58,239 bases of DNA from the NCBI RefSeq assembly GCF_014218705.1, contig NZ_JABBJF010000029.1, positions 1-58,239 on the forward strand, read 5' to 3'. The first letter of the stretch is position 1. Each line of letters begins with the position of its first letter. This document shows positions 52,980-58,239 of the stretch, piece after piece. The position numbers and the translations under genes are program-made. This DNA comes from Kluyvera sichuanensis. GTDB taxonomy: Bacteria > Pseudomonadota > Gammaproteobacteria > Enterobacterales > Enterobacteriaceae. Below the pieces are notes generated by a model. The model was not told where the DNA came from, made no database searches, and saw nothing but the letters and a program-made list of their open reading frames with translations.

Positions 52980-53890
52980 TTATAGTATTTGTTTCAACCA
53001 TTTTTCTCTTAATAGGTATTGCACAAATATACTTTTCTGCAAAAAACTCAAAAAATATAAAGAGTAAAATATTATCAACGAATATCATTGCCAGCCACGA
53101 GGATACACAGAAAAACATCATAATTTCCAATCTAGCTAACAATGCAAAATTGGTTTTAGGAAAAGTTCGTAGGAACCTTATTGGTAAAAATAGCGAGCTA
53201 CTTGTTAAAACTGCAGCTATTACATTTGCGGGTGTGACGGGAGCTTTATATATCAATGCCGAGTTCTTACAGTTTGGTAACCTTACTATTGCAATAATCG
53301 TGATGATTATCATACCGTATATTCCCTATGTTAAGCAGGTAAAAAAAAGTCGAACTGAATTTGAACGTGATTTTGCAGAGGCATTAAATATTATTAATAG
53401 TTCCGTGAGAGTAGGGCGACCGGTATTACAAGGGTTCGAAGAATGTGCACGAGTAATCAATAGCGATTTTGGACAGGAATTTAAGCGAGTATTAATGAGA
53501 CTTGATATTGGCGATGAACCAGAACGTGTATTTATGGACTCCTATTATCGCTACCCCTACAGTGAGTACTTTTCATTTGTAATAACGGTATTAATAAATT
53601 TAAAAGGTGGTGGGCAAGTTAGCGAAGTGATGACTCGATTAACTATGTTGATCTCTGCAAGCAAAGCCTTGGAAAGAAAAAAAATCGCCATGACGTCTGA
53701 GGCCAGGATGTCGGTAAAAGTGCTTGTGATTATACCAGTCTTCTTTTTCTTCTTTATAAAATTTGTTTCACCAGATAACTTTGACATATTAATAGGGACA
53801 GATTCAGGACGATTCATACTGTATTACGCTGTAGGTAGTATATTAACCGGAATATGGTTGGTATGGATGATGATGAATAAGGTGGGATAA
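52976..53890 (+). CDS. tadB: Tad inner-membrane platform protein TadB
   Basis: 304 residues with an N-terminal helix, two central helices near 80-115, a GspF-type cytoplasmic domain (RDFAEALNIINSSVRVGRPVLQG) and two C-terminal helices. It forms the membrane platform with TadC. The start overlaps the tadA stop. Confidence 0.88.
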   Translation: MIIVFVSTIFLLIGIAQIYFSAKNSKNIKSKILSTNIIASHEDTQKNIIISNLANNAKLVLGKVRRNLIGKNSELLVKTAAITFAGVTGALYINAEFLQFGNLTIAIIVMIIIPYIPYVKQVKKSRTEFERDFAEALNIINSSVRVGRPVLQGFEECARVINSDFGQEFKRVLMRLDIGDEPERVFMDSYYRYPYSEYFSFVITVLINLKGGGQVSEVMTRLTMLISASKALERKKIAMTSEARMSVKVLVIIPVFFFFFIKFVSPDNFDILIGTDSGRFILYYAVGSILTGIWLVWMMMNKVG

Positions 53891-53894
53891 ACTA

Positions 53895-54752
53895 ATGATA
53901 TATGCTTTTTTCTGTGTTTTATTTGCAATTGGAATGAGAAGTATATTGTTACTTATCTATCGGCAGCGGAGGATGAAAAAAGTAGAAAAGTTAATTAACT
54001 TTTCCGCTAGAAAAGATGACCCGAAAAATATTCTTTCCTATGGTAGCAATTTAATTGAATCGCAATTAGATAAAACATTTAAAAAGAATAGTAAAATCAT
54101 TTCTGCCTCTTCGGCATTGGACCAAAACATAAAAATAAAGGCTGTTTTATTTATAGTAATGGCGCTGCCTGTTACCTTGATGAAGTATGCAGGTTGGTGG
54201 GAATTAGATTCGCAGACGTTTATGATTGTGGTTCTTGGTATTCTTTCTTTTATTATCATTGTTCCGGCTCGTATTCAAAAATCAGTAACGCAGAGAAGAT
54301 TTAACCGAATTTCCAATGATATCCCTTACCTTATTGACCTTTTAGCGGTTTGTATCCAATCAGGTATGACGGTTGAAGCTGCGTTATCTTATATTGCTTA
54401 TAAAATCGAAAGTATCAATAAAGATTTGTCTGCTTTACTTGTTCGTACGGTGCTGAGATCTGAAGTTAGTGGTATTAACACCGCTCTGGAGCAACTTTCT
54501 AATGAAGTAAATAACGAAGAAGTACGGATGCTTTGTTCAACTTTATTACAAAGTACAAAATTTGGTTCGTCTATTTATAATGTATTAATTGAATTATCTA
54601 AAGACATTAGACAAATGCAGTTATTGAGTATGGAAGAAAAAGTGGCCGCGCTTTCCGCGAAAATGACATTCCCAATGATTGCTTTTATTCTTTTTCCCCT
54701 AATAGCACTGGTTGCTGGTCCGGGTCTGATTAAGATGAGCTCAACATGGTAA
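53895..54752 (+). CDS. tadC: Tad inner-membrane platform protein TadC
   Basis: 285 residues: an N-terminal helix, helices near 75-115, a GspF-type domain (NDIPYLIDLLAVCIQSGMTVEAAL) and C-terminal helices (MTFPMIAFILFPLIALVAGPG). It is the usual partner of TadB, four bases downstream, and overlaps the next gene by seven bases. Confidence 0.88.
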   Translation: MIYAFFCVLFAIGMRSILLLIYRQRRMKKVEKLINFSARKDDPKNILSYGSNLIESQLDKTFKKNSKIISASSALDQNIKIKAVLFIVMALPVTLMKYAGWWELDSQTFMIVVLGILSFIIIVPARIQKSVTQRRFNRISNDIPYLIDLLAVCIQSGMTVEAALSYIAYKIESINKDLSALLVRTVLRSEVSGINTALEQLSNEVNNEEVRMLCSTLLQSTKFGSSIYNVLIELSKDIRQMQLLSMEEKVAALSAKMTFPMIAFILFPLIALVAGPGLIKMSSTW

Positions 54753-56035
54753 AAAAATTATTACCTATATTAATGCTTGCGGTTCTTAGTGGTTGTTCAG
54801 GTGGTTTATCAAATGCATCAGAAGATGATCAAAAGGAATATATATTAACACAGTTGAATGACTATCAGGGTTTGATAGAGATATACCGGAAAAAACTAAG
54901 TCTTAAGGATAATGCTGAGGATCGTTATCATCTCTCATTACTCTATAACAAAATTGGCGATTACAACTCATCAAATATATACCTCAAGCCATTGGCGGAT
55001 GGTAATGGCGACAGCAAGTATTTTTTACTGCAAGCTAAGAACCTTATTGAACTAGGGCAGGAAAATGACGCGAGAGTCATTATTGACAAACTAATTTTAA
55101 AAGAGGGGGCAAATGGTGAATTGTGGAATTTACGCGGTATTATGTTAGCTCAACAGGGGTACTACACCGACGCATTGCACTCATTTGAGAAGGCCAGGGG
55201 CCTGTTTTATAATGAAGAAATTGTCATTAATAATATCGCGATGATGGAGATCTTACAGCAGGATTATGTAAAAGCTCGTGATCATCTGCTATCGCTGTAT
55301 GTGAGGAAAAAATATCGCTCACAGACGGTATATAATCTTGTTTATTCACTTATTAAAATCGGGGACTATAACAGCGCAAGGAAAATTATTGCTAGTGAAA
55401 AAATGATCACGACCGATTCAGAAGAACTTATCAATTCACTAGCGAAATTATCACCGCGTGAGCAAGTCCAAATAAATATTCAAAATAGTCCTGGTTCTAC
55501 TCTGGCACAAAAAGATAACTTTATAAATAAAGGAAAAGATATAAAACAGAAAACCTCATTGCCAGTTAATATCACCAAACCAACTTCAGATGCTCCAGTA
55601 ATTAAGAAGGAAGCAACGCCATTATCAGATAAATGTGAGTTTGTTGACAATCCGAATGAAAAAGTATTGCCGTTCAAGGGGCGAATTGCTAACGCAAAAT
55701 CTATATCAATGTTAACATCGGCACATATCACCAATGGTGACCGGTTGGCATTATATTCTTCATATCCTATTAATTTTATGCTGTTGCCGAAGTTATATGA
55801 CAATCAGATTGAGTTAGAATTATTTGGTGCACAACCACTAAAATCACTATTCAACGCTCAGTTAGCCATAATTAATAAACATCCTAATGTTAAAAAAGTT
55901 GAGTTTATTAATAAAGGTGATGGGAACACTATTTTAAGAGTTGTTACAACGCGCTGTGTCAAATCGAAGTTGATAAAAAGATCGACTGCAACTGGAAGGA
56001 TTAAAGAAAAAATACTAATAGATTTCACATATTAA
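54746..56035 (+). CDS. tadD: TadD-like TPR lipoprotein with a C-terminal extension
   Basis: 429 residues. A lipoprotein signal with lipobox LSGC (C17) opens the protein. Residues about 35-225 hold several TPR-like helical pairs, for example WNLRGIMLAQQGYYTDALHSFEKA. TadD proteins are TPR lipoproteins that aid the secretin, usually shorter than this. The C-terminal part (about 290-429) follows a low-complexity linker and contains two cysteines (in CEFVDN and TRCVKSK); I do not recognise it. It may combine TadD with an RcpB-like or other role, but that is a guess. Confidence 0.68.
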   Translation: MVKKLLPILMLAVLSGCSGGLSNASEDDQKEYILTQLNDYQGLIEIYRKKLSLKDNAEDRYHLSLLYNKIGDYNSSNIYLKPLADGNGDSKYFLLQAKNLIELGQENDARVIIDKLILKEGANGELWNLRGIMLAQQGYYTDALHSFEKARGLFYNEEIVINNIAMMEILQQDYVKARDHLLSLYVRKKYRSQTVYNLVYSLIKIGDYNSARKIIASEKMITTDSEELINSLAKLSPREQVQINIQNSPGSTLAQKDNFINKGKDIKQKTSLPVNITKPTSDAPVIKKEATPLSDKCEFVDNPNEKVLPFKGRIANAKSISMLTSAHITNGDRLALYSSYPINFMLLPKLYDNQIELELFGAQPLKSLFNAQLAIINKHPNVKKVEFINKGDGNTILRVVTTRCVKSKLIKRSTATGRIKEKILIDFTY

Positions 56036-56155
56036 TGATTGTATTTATTTTTAGCGTTAGTTTTATTAATTTTGTGCAATAATAATTTGCATCAAAATGT
56101 ATTCTTCTGGCTTAATTTAAATACATTGAGATAGAATTACATTTTGGAGTTGTTA

Positions 56156-56530
56156 ATGGATATCAATTTCGAGGAATTGTTACTTGAGTTATTAAAAATA
56201 AATGGAATTGAAAAAGTAGCACTACTTAATATGATAAAAAAAGAGATTGAGTGTGGGTTTAATATCGATGATAACAGTGGGCCTTTAGTTCAGGCTATGA
56301 GCGATATTGTTAGAACTAACATAAAATACACACGGTTGTCATCGTTAAAGAGTTGTTTTGAGGATATATTAATTTCTTACGATAATGAAATTCATTTATT
56401 AACGCCTTTTACTTGCATGAACAATTGTTTTCTTTACATCGGTATCGCTAAAAATTCAAATATAGCTTTGATTAGATTGAAGTTAAATGAGTGTTTATCT
56501 ATTCATTTGAGTGTTCCTGTGCGGCTATAA
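56156..56530 (+). CDS. Small Roadblock/LC7-like protein in the Tad locus
   Basis: 124 residues from the ATG at 56156 with GGAG six bases upstream. The order of a helix (NFEELLLELLKINGIEKVALL), a middle helix, then strands IHLLTPF and FLYIGIAKNSNIALIRLKLNEC is that of the Roadblock/LC7 fold, although the sequence is diverged. It is next to a clearer Roadblock gene. Such proteins often regulate Ras-like GTPases or serve as scaffolds; no GTPase gene is in the window. Function unknown. Confidence 0.5.
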   Translation: MDINFEELLLELLKINGIEKVALLNMIKKEIECGFNIDDNSGPLVQAMSDIVRTNIKYTRLSSLKSCFEDILISYDNEIHLLTPFTCMNNCFLYIGIAKNSNIALIRLKLNECLSIHLSVPVRL

Positions 56531-56600
56531 AATATAGAGGGTTTTCTTTTAGCGGTAAGAATTAATGATTAATATCACTAGCTTATTTTGGAGAATTGTG

Positions 56601-57278
56601 ATGGGTCTACATAAGTTACCTTTCGATATATATGCCACAAAATCAGATGAAGATGAACCGTTGATGAAGCCATCTTTAGAGACTCGGAATGAACCTTGTA
56701 TAGCGACTAAAGGTGCTGAGGTTGAAGGTGCTGAGATTGAAGGTGCTGAGATTGAAGGTGCTGAGATTGAAGGTGCTGAGATTGAAGGTGCTGAGATTGA
56801 AGGTGCTGAGATTGAAGATGCTGGGATTGAAGATGCTGGGATTGAAGATGCTGGGATTGAAGGTGTTGAAATACGTGAGGTGCCAGAAGCATTGATTGCT
56901 GCATTAAATATCGAGTTAAAAGAGTTCTATAAACAAAATACTTTACTACAAAATATTATAGTATCAACAGAGGATGGATTTGAAGTGGCTTCACTGCTCA
57001 CTGCAGGTAATGAACTTCACGTGAGAAAAGTATCTGCTTTAGCAAGTTCGTTGCTTGGAATCAGCTCAGCGATGCTAAAAGAAGTCGGTTCAGGGGAGCA
57101 GAACACGGTCTTTATGGAGAGTGACGACAGTATGATCCTCTTTAACCGGATTATCGTTGCTAAGCATATATTGTGCTTGATGGCGATAACGGAAAAAGAT
57201 GAGCCTATTGGTCAGATATTCTGGCGTATGAAAAATTTATCTGAAAGCATTATTGAAATATGCAAAAAAATCATTTAA
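56601..57278 (+). CDS. Roadblock/LC7-domain protein with N-terminal pentapeptide repeats
   Basis: 225 residues from the ATG at 56601 with GGAG seven bases upstream; an ATG at 56565 would add 12 codons. Residues about 1-36 are polar; about 38-90 are a pentapeptide array, GAEVE, six GAEIE, three DAGIE and a degenerate last unit. The rest (about 95-225) is a Roadblock/LC7 domain: LLQNIIVSTEDGFEVASLL, the helix VRKVSALASSLLGISSAMLKEV, MESDDSMILFNRII and LCLMAITEKDEPIGQIFWRMKNL. The acidic array may be a spacer or binding arm. It belongs to the pilus operon by direction and base composition. Role unknown. Confidence 0.72.
   Translation: MGLHKLPFDIYATKSDEDEPLMKPSLETRNEPCIATKGAEVEGAEIEGAEIEGAEIEGAEIEGAEIEGAEIEDAGIEDAGIEDAGIEGVEIREVPEALIAALNIELKEFYKQNTLLQNIIVSTEDGFEVASLLTAGNELHVRKVSALASSLLGISSAMLKEVGSGEQNTVFMESDDSMILFNRIIVAKHILCLMAITEKDEPIGQIFWRMKNLSESIIEICKKII
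56712..56861 (+). repeat. 15-bp tandem repeat array (10 units) within the Roadblock gene
   Basis: Ten head-to-tail 15-bp units without gaps: GGTGCTGAGGTTGAA once, GGTGCTGAGATTGAA six times and GATGCTGGGATTGAA three times, with a degenerate eleventh unit at 56862-56876. A change in unit number keeps the reading frame, so this is a coding VNTR able to vary protein length. Confidence 0.95.
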
Positions 57279-57297
57279 TTAACATTGGAATATCAAA

Positions 57298-57789
57298 GTG
57301 GAAAAATCGTTCATTTTAGACTGTGCAGTTAAAATTTGCTCCGCCGATCATGTTAGCGGTTATATATCTATTAATCCAGTTATTGATAGTAGAGATAAAT
57401 TAACGGAACAAAGATTTAATTTACTGTATGATTTAATTTATAAAGTTAGCATCGATGTAATAAATGCTTATCCTGATATTAAACGAAATGAAATTGCCTA
57501 TGTTCTTGATAAAGCTATCCAACTCACCAGTTCCGATATTTCTTGTGGTGCTATTGCGGTTGAACCGGTTCTCTATGAACGTGACCAAAAGATTTTCGAC
57601 ACCATAAAATTTTACTTTATGATGGTTAATAAAATGCGAAGTTCTTTATCTATTGAAATAGAGAATAATGAAATATCATCTCCTGTACGAGTAGAGCAAA
57701 GTATACCATCATATCCTGAAAGTCGTACAATAGTGATACCGGTGTATCAAAAAATGAAAAGAGCAAAAATAAAGAAAGGTAAAAGATAG
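57298..57789 (+). CDS. Unknown 163-residue protein of the Tad locus
   Basis: Starts at GTG (57298) after a GGAA ribosome site and runs to 57789. It has no signal peptide or membrane helix. The first 115 residues are mixed alpha/beta (ILDCAVKICSADHVSGYISI, then YDLIYKVSIDVINAYPDIKR); the tail is basic (KMKRAKIKKGKR). I do not recognise the family. It lies between the Roadblock gene and tadV, reads the same way and has the same low GC content, so it is probably part of the pilus operon. Confidence 0.6.
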   Translation: MEKSFILDCAVKICSADHVSGYISINPVIDSRDKLTEQRFNLLYDLIYKVSIDVINAYPDIKRNEIAYVLDKAIQLTSSDISCGAIAVEPVLYERDQKIFDTIKFYFMMVNKMRSSLSIEIENNEISSPVRVEQSIPSYPESRTIVIPVYQKMKRAKIKKGKR

Positions 57790-57810
57790 ATAACAATAGA
57801 ATCCATGTAT

Positions 57811-57833
57811 TTCCGCATATTATATATGCGGAA
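57811..57833 (+). terminator. Perfect hairpin before tadV
   Basis: TTCCGCATAT-TAT-ATATGCGGAA, a perfect 10-bp stem followed by TAATTTT. It may end or attenuate the upstream operon before the prepilin peptidase gene. Confidence 0.6.
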
Positions 57834-57853
57834 TAATTTTGCAGAGTCTAAGT

Positions 57854-58144
57854 ATGCATGACCTATTCTGTCATTTCTTACTATTAATAATATTTATTCT
57901 CCTCTTATATTCTTGTGTTACTGATATTTTATACAGACAAATAAAAAACAGTTGTGTATTATCTGTGCTTGTCTCTTCAATGTGTTTAGCTATGTTGTTT
58001 GGTCATATTAATATAATGATTCCTGCCATGGTTTTGATTATTGGTTTTTTATTAGCAATAACAGGAATGATAGGCGCTGGGGACATAAAGTTAATTGTGG
58101 CGCTAGTTTTTAGCATACCGCAGAATTTAATATTAGAATTTTTC
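57854..58144 (+). pseudogene. tadV: Prepilin peptidase TadV, truncated by IS1
   Basis: From the ATG at 57854, 97 codons remain before the IS1 end at 58145. The reading frame then runs through IS1 to a stop at 58223-58225, which is an artefact. The A24 aspartyl peptidase motifs are present: D24 in TDILYRQIKN and D77 in GAGDIK. The C-terminal membrane helices are missing. TadV normally cleaves and methylates the Flp prepilin at the inner membrane. In other tad loci tadV follows flp; here it comes after the accessory genes. Confidence 0.88.
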
Positions 58145-58239
58145 GGTAATGACTCCAACTTATTGATAGTGTTTTATGTTCAGATAATGCCCGATGACTT
58201 TGTCATGCAGCTCCACCGATTTTGAGAACGACAGCGACT
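58145..58239 (-). mobile_element. IS1 (right end, runs off the window)
   Basis: The sequence from GGTAATGACTCCAACTTATT onward is the terminal inverted repeat and 3' end of IS1, read backward. Transposase genes therefore lie on the minus strand. The nine bases before it (58136-58144, GAATTTTTC) should be the target duplication found again at the other end, which is outside the window. Confidence 0.95.
58160..58239 (-). CDS. insB: IS1 transposase InsB, C-terminal fragment (partial)
   Basis: On the minus strand the window edge enters the last 25 codons of insB, reading SLSFSKSVELHDKVIGHYLN and then IKHYQ before TAA (complement of 58160-58162). This is the carboxy end of the IS1 transposase. It is cut only by the window edge. 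Confidence 0.93.
   Translation of the reverse strand, partial: SLSFSKSVELHDKVIGHYLNIKHYQ

Noticed and set aside
56712..56876. Tandem repeats resembling a CRISPR array
   Set aside because: The 15-bp units are contiguous with no spacers, are coding, and no cas gene is nearby.
56707..56904. Open frames of HLQSQ repeats (minus) and LRLKV repeats (plus) over the tandem array
   Set aside because: A 15-bp repeat keeps all frames without stops open by itself; only the frame that continues into the Roadblock domain has a ribosome site and a domain.
58145..58225. Continuation of the tadV frame into IS1
   Set aside because: The added residues are a chance reading of the IS1 end in the wrong strand and frame, not part of the peptidase.

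Overview
The window looks like a piece of an Enterobacterales chromosome, most likely genus Kluyvera. The gene order gltX, yfeD-yfeC, alaW/alaX, pdeA, nupC, mntH, ypeC, yfeO, glk, ypdB-ypdA, alaC, then argW, yfdC, mlaA, fadL, yfcZ, fadIJ, sixA, smrB, prmB, aroC, mepA, yfcA, epmC, yfcL follows the Escherichia coli backbone. Into it is set a CTX-M/KLU-type class A beta-lactamase with no insertion sequence or integron beside it, next to a convergent 477-bp wbuC-like cupin gene. That cupin matches the 'orf477' known to travel with mobilised blaCTX-M genes, which points to a native, progenitor-type locus. All family assignments were made by reading the sequence; no database was searched.

Layout. 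Positions 1-5.4 kb: tRNA-Val, gltX, the DNA-binding pair yfeC/yfeD, two identical tRNA-Ala(GGC) genes and the c-di-GMP phosphodiesterase pdeA. 5.4-14 kb: nupC and mntH (with MntR and Fur sites), ypeC, an aldo/keto reductase, ipdC (indolepyruvate decarboxylase), yfeO and glk. 14-22 kb: the cobalamin- and folate-independent methionine synthase pair mesD/mesX, then a run of accessory small genes (VOC protein, DUF1294 membrane protein, an internally duplicated unknown, an XRE regulator with membrane segments, a nucleotidyltransferase-like protein), then the pyruvate-sensing ypdA/ypdB. 22-33 kb: alaC, the 23-residue protein gene ypdK, bla, wbuC, the oxygen-sensing diguanylate cyclase dosC (without dosP), an autotransporter and a DctPQM TRAP transporter behind a KdgR-like operator. 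33-47 kb: tRNA-Arg(CCT) without an encoded CCA, then backbone genes for lipid and fatty acid handling (mlaA, fadL, fadI, fadJ with FadR sites) and the smrB-prmB-aroC-mepA-yfcA-epmC-yfcL group.

47.1-58.2 kb: an AT-rich Flp/Tad pilus island inserted after yfcL, with codon use unlike the backbone: flp, rcpC, rcpA, tadZ, tadA, tadB, tadC, a TadD-like lipoprotein, two Roadblock/LC7-like proteins (one with a 15-bp tandem repeat array), an unknown protein and the prepilin peptidase tadV. The locus carries two lesions: an amber stop inside the RcpA secretin signal peptide (49123-49125), and an IS1 copy inserted in tadV at 58145 that runs off the window. This strain probably cannot build this pilus unless the nonsense codon is suppressed and another prepilin peptidase substitutes. 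The pairing of a Tad machine with Roadblock/LC7 proteins and no Ras-like GTPase in view is the least explained system in the window.
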